From NCBI GenBank assembly GCA_031761405.1, contig JASEVX010000008.1, forward strand, positions 46,180,507-46,244,506: 64,000 bases of DNA, given 5' to 3'. Shown one piece after another: positions 53,935 to 63,783 of the stretch. This DNA comes from Serripes groenlandicus. Its lineage: Eukaryota > Mollusca > Bivalvia > Cardiida > Cardiidae. Position 1 is the stretch's first letter. Each line of letters begins with the position of its first letter. Position numbers and translations under genes: made by a program. The notes under the pieces are model-generated. The model was not told where the DNA came from. It did no database searches and was given only the letters and a program-made list of their open reading frames with translations.

Positions 53935-54060
53935 ATTCATTTAATGCCTAATTAACTGTGCCACGTTGTTATCGCGCACTCTACGACGCTAATTTGTTAC
54001 CATTACGCCGTTTTTGTTTTTGCCTTACAAAGGTGCGAATGTGACAGATTTCCAAGTAGA
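53935..54060 (+). repeat. Dispersed repeat shared with 63680
   Basis: GGGAAATTCATTTAATGCCTAATTA, TGTTATCGCGCAC and TTGCCTTACAAAGG match 63686-63790 (GGGAAAATCATTTAATGCTTAATTA and so on). In the other copy a LINE reverse transcriptase follows, so this may be part of that LINE. Confidence 0.65.
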
Positions 54061-54399
54061 ATGAACGATAGAGACAGAGAGCGGTCATACATCCCTTGCA
54101 GTCTTATTGTTTTCCATTTCGGTTAAGATCGTTTATCTTATGTAAATATGTTTGTCATATATCTCAACACGTCGAGTGTTTTATGTTTTGACATTTCATC
54201 AAGTTAGAAAACGCAAACTGAGTTTGCCAACACCGTTTTTCTCTCCGTGAACTGATAGTTTTCTTGGAACCCTGTCAGATAAAACTAAACGAGAACATCA
54301 AATACACAAGATGTAACGATTTGTACATGTAATATGAGAACATGCTGAAAACAAACTGATTGTAAGCAAACAGGAGTGTTCGAAAGAACACATGTGGCG

Positions 54400-55560
54400 C
54401 CCGCCAATATGTCAGTAACTTAAAGAGTGTTGGACATACGGTTATATGACAGAGATATAATTTCTGTGTGTCGCCCTGCCAATATATCAGTAACTTAACG
54501 AGTGCTGGACATGCGGACATAAGACGGAGACAGAATATATATGTATCTCCCTAACAATATGTCAGTGACTGAAAGTGTTGTGGTCATACGGAAATATGTC
54601 GGAGACAGAATCTCTATGTATCTCTCTGCCAATATGTTAGTAACCGAAAGAGTTGTGGACATACGGAGAAATGACGGAGACAAGATCTCTATGTTTCTCT
54701 CTGCCAATATGTCAGTAACGGAAAGTGTTGTGGATATACGGAGATATGACGGAGACAGAATATCTATGTATCTCCCTGCCAATATGTCAGTAACCGTAAG
54801 AGTTGTGGACATACGGAGATATGACGGAGACATAATCTCTATGTATCTCCCAGCCAATATGTCAGTAACCGAAAGAGTTGTGGACATACGGAGATATGAC
54901 GGAGACAAGATCTCTATGTTTCTCTCTGCCAATATGTCAGTAACGGAAAGTGTTGTGGATATACGGAGATATGACGGAGACAGAATATCTATGTATCTCC
55001 CTGCCAATATGTCAGTAACCGTAAGAGTTGTGGACATACGGAGATATGACGGAGACATAATCTCTATGTATCTCCCAGCCAATATGTCAGTAACCGAAAG
55101 AGTTGTGGACATACGGAGATATGACGGAGACAGAATCTCTATGTATCTCTCTGCCAATATGTCAGTAACTGAAAGTGTTGTGGTCATACGGAAATATGTC
55201 GGAGACAGAATCTCTATGTATCTCCCAGCCAATATGTCAGTAACCGAAAGAGTTGTGGACATACGGAGATATGACGGAGACAGAATCTATATGTATCTCT
55301 CTGCCAATATGTCAGTAACCAAAAGAGTTGTGATATACAGAGATATGACGGAGACAGGATGTCTATATTTCTCCCAGCCAATATGTCAGTAATTGAAAGA
55401 GTTGTGGACATACGGAGATATGACGGGGACAGAATCGCTATGTATCTCTACGCTACGGTATGACAGAGAGTTGATCTTTATGTATCTCTCTGCTAATATG
55501 TCAGTAACTGAAAGAGTATTGGACATACGGAAATATGACGGAGACAGAATCTATATATGT
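54400..55560 (+). repeat. 75-bp minisatellite with 225-bp higher-order units
   Basis: About 15 units of ATATGTCAGTAACCGAAAGA, GTTGTGGACATACGGAGATA, TGACGGAGACAGAATCTCTA and TGTATCTCCCTGCCA. A three-unit block (starting GAGACAAGATCTCTATG at 54677 and 54902) repeats at 225 bp. Because 75 is a multiple of 3, both strands stay open (283 codons plus, 255 codons minus). No start context, signal sequence or known family supports a protein. Confidence 0.95.
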
Positions 55561-56360
55561 ATTGAGTTTTGTTTTGTAATGCATTTAGGCATTTCAGCGT
55601 TTGGCCTATTTCAATACAGACAACAACTATACATACAGCACATGACGTAGCAATCAATTACATTCTCTATAAATAATATACGAAAAGAAAATGTTTTCTA
55701 TATTGGGAAGTGTTACAATTGAATGTAAAATATGTCGAAGGGTTCTCTTGACCTGCGTTGTGTGGGGACTTAACCTGTACAGGTGCAAGTGAAGCCTTTT
55801 ACAACTAGATATTTAATAACACGAGCAGGAATAACATGCTCGTGCGCGAATTAGCTCGTGCATGTGCTGACGTGTACGACATATGCAGAGGTGAAAGGTG
55901 AAATGTTAAGAGTTGAACTAACCCTATAACTGTTCAGTTAGTAATAAGAAAGTATGATAATTAAACGAATTAAGATGATATTGATGGAACAGACAACATA
56001 AGAACATGAAAGGATGAAACGCGACAGTACCAAAATAAATGAAATGTTGGAATTTAAACCGGTGACAAATAGATATAGACGTTCTAATTAAAACCTGTGA
56101 CAAATAGATATAGACGTTCGAATCTAAACCGGTGACAAATAGATATAGACGTTCGAAGAATTAAACGCGATCCTTAAATACACTTCTATACTACAAAGTA
56201 TTTTTAAAATGGCAGTAGTGTTGTAATAGCATTCCTGTCCATAAACGCCAACAACTATCTTTACAATTTGACAAGATCCATAACGCACTTCCCCGAGAAA
56301 AGATGTCAATACTACTTTAAGTTAATCAAGATAGCCAGCTCGAAGATGGTATTCATTTAC
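55561..56360. other. Spacer with a 36-bp triple repeat
   Basis: At 56055-56157 AAACCGGTGACAAATAGATA plus TAGACGTTCGAATCT occurs three times. A short hairpin CACGAGCA/TGCTCGTG lies at about 55821-55845. Otherwise nothing. Confidence 0.6.
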
Positions 56361-56364
56361 CCTT

Positions 56365-56592
56365 TCCCATGTGTGAAGACGTATACGTTTTCACGCAAAT
56401 TCAGCCGTCGACGACGTTAAAAGTCTTGGCAAAAAGGTGATATTACTCATACAGAGTAATTGCTACTGTAGCCATAATCTTGTCATCTATATTCAAAATA
56501 TATTAAGTACCTTATTGCGATTTTTTCCATATCCTTGCCCAGAATGGTTTAAGTTATTTGCTGTAATATAATGTATATGTTAGAAAGGGTTA
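56365..56592. mobile_element. MITE-4, degenerate
   Basis: ACCCTTTCCCATGTGTGAAG, centre ATTACTCATACAGAGTAATT (itself a hairpin with altered loop), and GTTAGAAAGGGTTAAC at the right. Confidence 0.7.
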
Positions 56593-56789
56593 ACAATGCC
56601 GCTTCCCTTTGAACGAGCTGTTACAAATGACACATTTAATCAATAACCTCGTCTTAAATGTTGTTATGTTTAAATTGGTCAAGACGTTAATTTGGACAAG
56701 AGAATTTCCTGCTTCTACCGAGTTTTTTGGTGATTAATGAAGGAGCGTTTTTTTTCCTTTTCCGCTTTCCTTCAATAGCTGAATACATA

Positions 56790-57056
56790 TGAGCAGCCGT
56801 CCCACGAGAAAAAACAATATTATGGCCTCTGCGTATTGTATCGACCCAGATCAGCCTGCGCAGTCCGCGCAGACTGATCCGGGCCGACACATTCCGTCTC
56901 AGGATGATAGAGGTATAGAGTTATGATTCCTCAAACAGAAAATCCACAGGAGGTGAAAAGTGTCTATCCGGGTAAGCCTGCGCGGCATGCTTAGGCTGAT
57001 CCGGGTCGATACTTTACGCAGAGTGCAAAACTTTGCTTTTCTCGCGGGACGGCTCA
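56790..57056 (+). mobile_element. MITE-1 full copy
   Basis: TGAGCAGCCGTCCCACGAG to CTCGCGGGACGGCTCA with TA flanks. Both halves are complete, with the hairpin CTGCGCAGTCCGCGCAG and block TGCGCGGCATGCTTAGG. Confidence 0.93.
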
Positions 57057-57149
57057 TATTTGCATTTCATTTACTCAATATAGAATAGTAGTTCCTAATG
57101 ACCCCGTCACACTCAGACAAATACCGCACTGCGTCCTGACAACAAGATT

Positions 57150-57386
57150 AACTAGGTCGGTCGGTAGATCATCAGACTTTTAATCTGAGGGTCGCGGGTA
57201 CGTCCCTCGGTAAGCGAATACGTTGTAAAGGCTATTCTCATTGGCGTTTAGGATTGTGGGGTTAACATTACGACTGTCTGACTGCTGTCATGATAAATGG
57301 ACCAGTAGTACTGGTGACATACCCAGGACACGCATTGATATAACTGTATAATTGTTGAAAGCTGCGTAAAACACCAATTAATAAAT
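57150..57386 (+). mobile_element. V-SINE with a tRNA-Lys-like head
   Basis: The head reads GGTCGGTCGGTAGATCATCA (A box) then GACTTTTAATCTGAGGGTCG, an anticodon stem and loop of tRNA-Lys(UUU) form, and a decayed B box GGGTACGTCCCTC. The V-SINE core (GTTAACATTACGACTGTCTG, GGACCAGTAGTACTGG) and tail (TTGAAAGCTGCGTAAAACAC) follow. The other heads in this window do not show the TTT loop, so this copy suggests either the ancestral head or a head swap. Confidence 0.87.
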
Positions 57387-57528
57387 ACGAAATAGAAATG
57401 TTGTTTCAAGTTCATGCTGCGTCCTTAATATGATCATGCCAGTCTTATTGTTGAGGACGTAGTGGGAATTTGTTCTAATGTGACGAGGAAGACGAGAGGG
57501 TTCCGTCCGGGTTTGTTGGTGGTCTTTC

Positions 57529-57720
57529 CACCAGTTCACCTACTCATGCATTTCTTGGTTTTTCTCACACCAGTACTCCACACAACAATCTTCCGAAGCA
57601 ACTGGCTGCTTTTCCACATAGACTTAGCCCATTGGTGGAAGACGAATGAAGCATGTCGCATTGACTTTTGTCGGAAAGAAAGTTGACAAATGAGCCGAGC
57701 GGAGCGACTTCGGGTTTTAA
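57529..57720 (-). mobile_element. SINE-A 5' and middle part
   Basis: On the minus strand: TTTCTTTCCGACAAAAGTCA, ATTCGTCTTCCACCAATGGG, AAAAGCAGCCAGTTGCTTCG, GTGTGGAGTACTGGTGTGAG and GTAGGTGAACTGG. The 3' tail beyond that is missing, which is unusual for a 5'-truncating element. The head is decayed. Confidence 0.8.
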
Positions 57721-57789
57721 TGCATCTGCTTGCATTGAGGAAACAGGCGAACCCGTATATTCGCACAATCTCACACCAGGGTCTACTTG

Positions 57790-57855
57790 GTAAACATAAT
57801 TTTTAAAAAAAAAAATGGAAATTGCTCAAAACGTGCAATTTTCCATTTAAAACAG
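57790..57855. mobile_element. MITE-4 hairpin relic
   Basis: TGGAAATTGCTCAAAACGTG then CAATTTTCCATTT is the MITE-4 centre with short arms. Faint matches to the rest of MITE-4 extend to about 58010 (AATTGTCTGATTCC, AATGGGAAAGGA). Confidence 0.55.
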
Positions 57856-58024
57856 AAACGTATTAGTTGTATACATGTACATGTATCAATAGAAGATTAA
57901 AATAATCGAATAGTTAAAGAAAATGAGCAACATCTCTTCTTGCAAGAATATTTTCGAAAATTGTCTGATTCCTATATGTCAAAGTGTGTTTGTAAATGGG
58001 AAAGGACGATTCGTATTAATACAT

Positions 58025-58398
58025 CCGTATACAATTGAGACGAACCAAAATGGGACGTTTCGTATTTATACATATTAAATGGAAACGACCCAAAATGGGA
58101 GAGGACGTTTCATATTTATACATCCATATTAAATGGAAACGACCCAAAATGGAGAGACGTTTCATATTTATACATCCATATTAAATGGAAACGACCCAAA
58201 ATGGAGGGACGTTTCATATTTATACATTCATATTAAATGGAAACGACCCAAAATGGGAGAGGACGTTTCATATTTATACATCCATATTAAATGGAAACGA
58301 CCCAAAATGGAGGGACGTTTCATACTTATACATCTATATTAAATGGAAACGACCCAAAATGGGAGAGGACGTTTCGTATTAATACATCCATATATATA
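58025..58398 (+). repeat. 52-54-bp minisatellite
   Basis: About 6.5 units of CATATTAAATGGAAACGACC, CAAAATGGGAGAGGACGTTT and CATATTTATACATC. Further array sequence (ATATTAAATGAAGACGATCC) lies beyond 58662, so a MITE-1 inserted into the array end. Short frames over it are artefacts. Confidence 0.93.
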
Positions 58399-58662
58399 TG
58401 AGACGTCCCACGAGAAAACCAACATTGTTGACTATGCGTAAAGTATCGACCCGGATCAGCCTAAGCATACCGCGCAGGCTAACCCGGACAGACAATTTTC
58501 GCCATCTGTGGATTTTCTGTTTCATGAATCACTACTCTATACGCTTATACCCCTGAGACGGAATGTCTCGGCCCGGATAAGCCTGCGCGGACTGCGCAGG
58601 CTGATCTGGTTCGATACATTACGCAGAGTTCATAATGTTGGTTTTTCTCGTGGAACGGCTCA
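58399..58662 (-). mobile_element. MITE-1 inserted in the 54-bp array
   Basis: TGAGACGTCCCACGAG to CTCGTGGAACGGCTCA with TA on both sides. Inner blocks are complete in reverse order (TATGCGTAAAGTATCGACCC first; CTGCGCGGACTGCGCAGG in the second half). Confidence 0.92.
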
Positions 58663-58779
58663 TATATTAAATGAAGACGATCCACACTTAATTGGATTCA
58701 GATGGTTCTCGTGATCCGAAATAACAGGGTTTTTATTTCATTATCTTGTCTCTTAATGACCGTTGATATTCGTCATAAA

Positions 58780-58860
58780 CAGAACACAGCAGAACAGAAC
58801 AGAACATAAGCTTTATTCATATGACTTGAACACATATGATTCATCGTCAACATATGTACA
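58780..58860 (-). mobile_element. Possible retroelement 3' end
   Basis: On the minus strand: GAATCATATGTGTTCAAGTC, GAATAAAGCTTATG (an AATAAA signal) and (GTTCT)n. It shares about 60 bp with 52714-52780. No reverse-transcriptase frame is attached here. Confidence 0.45.
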
Positions 58861-58864
58861 GTAT

Positions 58865-59405
58865 ACATGTGCATACGAAACAAAAATAGACTTACAGTTT
58901 AACAAAATACTAAGGTGAATGAATACTGCACTTCGTTGGAATGTGGAAATAATGTTTTAAAATGAGAGGAATATACTGTATAAGAATATGTCAACATTTA
59001 TTTACTATGCTAATTTGAAAAGAGTCCAGTTTTCCCCATAATTGTCTACGTTGTTGAATATTTGTATGTTCTTCTGTAAAAAAAAAAATCAATGTCTTTA
59101 TTTGTATTTAATGCTATAAGCATATTGTTTGTTTAACGCAATAAAATATTTGTATTGTATAAATATAAATATGCAGAATTGTTAGTGCTATGTAAATATA
59201 TAGTTGTTCTGTTTGTTTGTTTGTTTGTTTCGTTTGTTTGGACAGCTCCAGTGAAGGTGCAACCAATATGCTTGTACGGTGAGGTCTATTCCGCTTTACT
59301 GTCCTGTCCTCAGCAAAAAGCGAAACATCTTTTTGTGTCACCCTGCGTATCAATGGTAGGAACTTAGGGATTACTTTTTTTGTCCGGCGTCCGACCGTCC
59401 GTCCG
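58865..59405. other. Spacer with a GTTT microsatellite
   Basis: (GTTT)6 at about 59210-59238. Nothing else recognised. Confidence 0.45.
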
Positions 59406-59407
59406 TC

Positions 59408-59568
59408 CACCCACCACCCTTATTAAGACACTTAGATAAATAGTTTATTTTTATTTTTTATAACAGGTATCTTTTACGGAATGAATAACATTAATATGCA
59501 AATGAGATACCCGTTATCAAAAATAAAAAAAATATATTTATCTAAGTGTCTTTATAAGGGTGGTTGGT
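59408..59568. mobile_element. Foldback element, 160 bp
   Basis: CCACCACCCTTATTAAGACA, CTTAGATAAATA and ATAACAGGTATCT are inverted as AGATACCCGTTAT, TATTTATCTAAGTG and TCTTTATAAGGGTGG. The stem is about 60 bp with mismatches and the loop about 33 bp. Confidence 0.8.
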
Positions 59569-59571
59569 GGC

Positions 59572-59665
59572 TTTAGAGCTTTAGGAGCTTTAGGAAAAAG
59601 CTTAGGAAAAAGCTTTAGGAAAAAGCTTTAGGAAAAAGCTTAGCAAAAAGCTTTAGGAAAAACAC
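59572..59665 (+). repeat. Short tandem repeat GCTTTAGGAAAAA
   Basis: Seven or eight irregular units of 12-13 bp. A CCGTCCGTCTGTCTGTCTGT microsatellite follows at about 59697-59721 and a 16-bp palindrome GTGCTCCGCGGAGCAC at about 59768. Confidence 0.88.
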
Positions 59666-59923
59666 GCACCCCACAAGTACTCTCTCATGCGGATGTCCGT
59701 CCGTCTGTCTGTCTGTCTGTCATACTTTTTCGTCACACTTTCAATGAGCAGGTGCAGGTGACACACGTGCTCCGCGGAGCACTCCATTTTAGTTTCTTAT
59801 TTCTGTATGACTTGGTATTCAGCGTAAATATATTTTCTTCCGTTTCTTTGTTAGCTTGCTCGGAACACTCCAGTTGACGAGCTCTTGCTACCTAACTCAT
59901 TTGAGAATTGTAATATGTATCCT

Positions 59924-60074
59924 CGGAAAAGCAGCCAGTTGCTTGGAAATATTGTTGTGTGGAGTACTAGTATGAATAAGCAAGAACACATATGAGTGGG
60001 TGAACTGGCTGCGGTGATATGACTGAACAATTGTTGAAAACGGCATTAACATTACTCATCCCCCCCCCCCCCCC
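59924..60074 (+). mobile_element. SINE-A 3' half ending in C15
   Basis: GAAAAGCAGCCAGTTGCTTG, GTGTGGAGTACTAGTATGAA, GTGAACTGGCTGCGGTGATA and GTTGAAAACGGCATTAAC. It is followed by ACTCATC and a C15-A9 run in place of the usual CAATC repeat. Confidence 0.85.
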
Positions 60075-60361
60075 AAAAAAAAAGAAAACTATCAAGAAAA
60101 TCAATGCGGGAAAGGGTAAAAGTCTAAAAAAAAAGCGTAATAAGAGTTAATGAAGTTGGTTTCAATCGGGGATCTTTCGAGTTACGAAAGCTATAAATCT
60201 ATATTAGTGCCGAGTGAACCTCAATACAGAATGTTAATCTTAAATGGTTTATTTCCTTTGGTTGAAAGACGAGAGACCCTGAAACCTGCCCGTGTTCGTA
60301 TCGAATCCTTGTTATTGTATGGCCCAGTATTACATCGTTTTATTAGTTTAACTATTTTACT

Positions 60362-60549
60362 ACCGAATTTCACAAAGTTGACACTACCATGTTTGAAAAT
60401 TGGACCACTCCATTTTTTCGTCGAACTTAATGTTGTCGAAGTGGCAAACAATGTAGAGTGCAGTAGATACAGAGCTTGTTACGAGCTGTGTCATCTGAAT
60501 CTGCATTGCTTAAAAAAGGGTTTTTAATTGCCTTTGGCAACGAGAGGGT
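60362..60549 (+). mobile_element. MITE-3 copy, diverged
   Basis: CGAATTTCACAAAGTTGACA, centre GAGCTTGTTACGAGCTGTGT, CATCTGAATCTGCATTGCTT, and GCCTTTGGCAACGAGAGGGT followed by TTAA-like GTTAAC. The left CCCTTTCAG end is lost. Confidence 0.7.
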
Positions 60550-60607
60550 TAACTTGGTCATGATTACTGATGGCAATTGACGCATTTAATTGATATTGTT
60601 TGATGAA

Positions 60608-60790
60608 CCGCCTTTTTCGTATACAGCACATCTGCAACAGACTTAAAAAAAAACATGCATATAAAATGTTGGAAGATCTCTATATTAAAATGAATAATTA
60701 TTGAACAGTGTTAAAATAATTATGGTAAATTGAGAAATTGCTCATTGCGGGTAAGGTCCCCTTTTACCACGATGTTTTCGAAACTCGTAT
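60608..60790. mobile_element. MITE-4, degenerate
   Basis: ACAGCACATCTGCAACAGAC, TTGAGAAATTGCTCATTGCG, CCCCTTTTACCACGATGTTTTCG. Ends not preserved. Confidence 0.5.
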
Positions 60791-60869
60791 TCTACAAATA
60801 CGTCAACATATTCTGATAAAAAGAGTTATTGATACACCTAATATTTATTGACTAATTGGATTATATATA

Positions 60870-61138
60870 TGAGCCGTCCCGCGAGAAAACCAACATTATG
60901 GCCTCTGCTCAATGTATCAATCCAGATCAGCATGCACAGTCAGCGCAGACTGATCCGGGCCGGCACATTCCGTCTCAGGGGGATAGATATACATGTATAG
61001 AGTAATGATTCTTGAAACGGAAAATACACAGGAGGCGAAAAGCGTTTGACCGGGTAAGCTTGCGCGGTATGCTTAGGCTGATCCGGGTCGATACTTTACG
61101 CAGAATACACAATGTTGGTTTTCTCGCAGGACCGCTCA
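60870..61138 (+). mobile_element. MITE-1 full copy
   Basis: TGAGCCGTCCCGCGAG to CTCGCAGGACCGCTCA with TA on both sides. It has a 6-bp expansion (ATAGATATACATGTATAGAG) at the middle. Confidence 0.92.
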
Positions 61139-61224
61139 TATATTCAAAGCTCTTCTGAATATCTAATTACCATCCAGAAGAGTGACTGTTTTAAAGATGC
61201 ATACATAACAGAGCTGTGTTGAGA

Positions 61225-61441
61225 TTTATTCAACCTCTTCCCACATGGAGACGCCTCTACAGCAGACGACTTTTGAAAAACTTTATGACAAAAGAAGAAA
61301 TTGCTTTAAATGATTTTGTTTTCCTTTTGTCACAGTGTTTTCAGTTCTTTTCAGTAATTACACGTTCGTTGGTCTACCATATGTTTGCCCAGATGTCTTC
61401 AATGTCGCCTGTGGGAAATGTTTTGTATGCGGGGAAGGTTT
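61225..61441 (+). mobile_element. MITE-4, diverged
   Basis: ACCTCTTCCCACATGGAGAC, GCCTCTACAGCAGACGACTT, AGAAGAAATTGCTTTAAATG, CTTTTGTCACAGTGTTTTC and GTATGCGGGGAAGGTTTAAC. The hairpin loop side is decayed. Confidence 0.75.
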
Positions 61442-61618
61442 AACACAGTGGCCGGCGGGTCGCCTATTTTTCTTTTCGTACAAACTAAGTGAACTGCCAT
61501 AGTATTGAACACGGCTTAAGATCCTAAAAAACGGAAACTTTTTGAATTGATGATTTTCAGACACAATAAACAATGAAACATTGATTGAATGAAGTGTTCC
61601 AACCACCATAATACTTTA

Positions 61619-61757
61619 GTAATGGCTGCCCAGGGTAGCAGGGGAGCATAACGACTGACTGACTGGTGTCAGGATAAATATACCAGCAGTACTGGTATCT
61701 TACCCAGGATTACTGAATAATTGTTGAAGGCGGCGTAACACATAAAACAATCAATCC
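61619..61757 (+). mobile_element. V-SINE without head
   Basis: AATGGCTGCCCAGGGTAGCA, CGACTGACTGACTGGTGTCA, ACCAGCAGTACTGGTATC and TTGTTGAAGGCGGCGTAACA. Part of the tail (GCCGTGATATA) is deleted. Confidence 0.85.
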
Positions 61758-62190
61758 AGCAGCAAATCTTGATCTACCCCCTTCCTTGCAGACGAATCAC
61801 GCTTTCAACACGTACGCAGCAGACGACCTAGAACACTAGAGGAAATAAAATGTATATAAGCATACATGTACGAATTAACATCAAAGTTGCAATAGGGTGT
61901 GAGACTTAAGTAGTTTCTCCTTTAAACAAAAGTGCTTTCATCTATATTCAATAAGTATACTTTCATTTAGTAGGTAACTTAGTTAGTGTTTGAAATATAA
62001 AACTATGAAGCAGTACAATAAGTCGAGAGCTCTAGAAAAAAATTTGTTCTAAAATCCTAATTTGACCCTACAACCTTATGTTTTGAGTACGCAAAATAAA
62101 TCGTTTCAATGTATTAAACATTATATGTTCGATCTTTTTGTTCTTGATGTGTTAATTTTTTCTCTTGTATAAATAGGGGATATTACATGA
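61758..62190. other. Spacer with a MITE-4 relic
   Basis: CCCCCTTCCTTGCAGACGAA and CGTACGCAGCAGACGACCTA at 61779-61830 look like one MITE-4 end. Nothing else. Confidence 0.4.
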
Positions 62191-62310
62191 GTGGTCATTC
62201 AATACGAAATGTTATTAAACGAGTTTTCTAAAATTGATAAAAACGAGCCTTGGCAAGTTTTTATCAATTTTAGAAAACGAGTATAATAACATTTTGTATT
62301 TAATGACCAC
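62191..62310. mobile_element. Hairpin with 54-bp arms
   Basis: The left arm GTGGTCATTCAATACGAAAT ... TTCTAAAATTGATAAAAAC is inverted, with few mismatches, at 62257-62310 around the 12-nt loop GAGCCTTGGCAA. Transcribed, it would form a nearly continuous double-stranded RNA stem. Probably the centre of a foldback transposon. Confidence 0.85.
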
Positions 62311-62835
62311 GAATTTTACATTCTATTTATATCATAAATTCCAATTCGACGATTATTATCGCAAAATATACATAACGTCGCTATATAGCGCGGTCATTTT
62401 CAATGTTTTTCATTATGACGTTACGTAGCATTGTTATTACACTAGTAATATACCGAAAAATATAGAATGACGTTATTTCACGCTGGCGACGTCATTTATG
62501 ATATAATACTATGTGTTAGGAAATCTGTTTGTATTCTATGTATTGTAATGCTCTTCATAATTGGAGGAATACAGAATATATATATATGCTTTTGGCAAAA
62601 TGTTTTCAATTGGCTACTGCTGCAGATACATTAGCATTCGTCTGAAAGTCAAGTTATTGCGAGCCAAAACATTAAAGACGTTTCCTACTAGATCCACAAT
62701 AGCAACTGCCGCTCGGTCCATTAGCCATGTGGTAATGCAATACGACATATTGATAAAAAAAACCGAGATAATTTATTTACATAACATGACACACGCCGTT
62801 GTGCAACATAACTAGACATGCGTTTTTACCCTACA
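62311..62835. other. Spacer, nothing firm
   Basis: GGCAAAATGTTTTCAATTGG and TACTGCTGCAGATACATTAG at 62594-62635 may be a MITE-4 relic. ATTTATGATATAA near 62495 echoes ATTTATATCATAAATT near 62323 and may be an outer inverted repeat of the hairpin element. Confidence 0.35.
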
Positions 62836-62839
62836 TTAA

Positions 62840-63045
62840 CTCGTTCAGATTCAAAGGCATTATTGAGCTTTTTGCAAACAATACAGATTCAGGTGAGGCA
62901 GCTCGTCAACGAGCCGTCTCACCTGAAATTTGCATTGTTTGGCTGTAAGTTATAAAGATATTCCAAAAATCCTATAACATGAACATAGTTTCGTCCGAGT
63001 TTGAACATGGAAGAGTCTACTTTAAACAATTCGGCGCTGAAAGGG
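62840..63045 (-). mobile_element. MITE-3 with TTAA on both sides
   Basis: TTAA at 62836-62839 and 63046-63049. Ends CTCGTTCAGATTCAAAGGC and AATTCGGCGCTGAAAGGG. The centre GGCAGCTCGTCAACGAGCCG has one added base against other copies. Confidence 0.92.
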
Positions 63046-63049
63046 TTAA

Positions 63050-63680
63050 ACAAACGATAACCGAATATAATTGCCCCCGTAATCCCGGGGGTTCGTAGTC
63101 ATATGTTATATAACACAGTAATTTCGCTCCTATTCCTAGAGTTGTTTTCGAAAGTAACATACTCCAAATGTGTCCAGTGTCACTTTTCCAGGAAATTTGT
63201 ATCTTTTTTGTTATTTATTTACATTTCATGTCATACACCCAAGTTTGTTTTATTACTATAAATCGAAAATAAATTACCTGAAATAAATGAAAAGATTGTT
63301 GGAAAAAAGCTCGTCGTTTGGCACAATGTTGTTAATGTTCTGCTGGTCCAGATGCATACACACGCGTCTGCAAGTGCACTAAGCGATTCATCCTTTTTAC
63401 AGAAGCTAAGCTATTCTAATTTTAAATGCCTTCAATATCACCTGTATCGTTAAAATGATTAGTTCGTATTGAGGCTAAGCTGGAATATATCATTAAGCTT
63501 TGGATAGAGAAGTACCGAACCGATTTAAATTAACTAGTTTTGATTAACAGGTAAATATGGACACACCACAATAAATATAAATAAATCGGAAGGATAAAAC
63601 ACCTTACCATCAGAGTAAGGTTGTAACGATACGTGCTGAAAACGAACACAAATATTCAAACAACATCACCTCAACAGAAC
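63050..63680. other. Spacer, nothing recognised
   Basis: A short hairpin CCCCCGTAATCCCGGGGG at 63074-63091. Weak MITE-4 words (GGCACAATGTTG, ACACGCGTCTGCAAGTG) near 63320-63380. Confidence 0.35.
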
Positions 63681-63683
63681 CGC

Positions 63684-63783
63684 GGTGGGAAAATCATTTA
63701 ATGCTTAATTACCTTCGCTATGTAGTTATCGCGCACAGTACGGTACTTATCTGTTTCCGTTTTACCGTATATTTGCCTGGTAA
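63684..63783 (+). repeat. Dispersed repeat shared with 53935
   Basis: GGGAAAATCATTTAATGCTT, AGTTATCGCGCAC and ATTTGCCTGGTAAAG align with 53935-54060. Directly joined to the reverse-transcriptase frame. Confidence 0.65.

Noticed and set aside
54495..55392. Long open frames (283 and 255 codons) as repeat proteins
   Set aside because: They exist on both strands over a 75-bp minisatellite whose length is a multiple of three. Units vary like non-coding satellite DNA and no family motif or start context is present.
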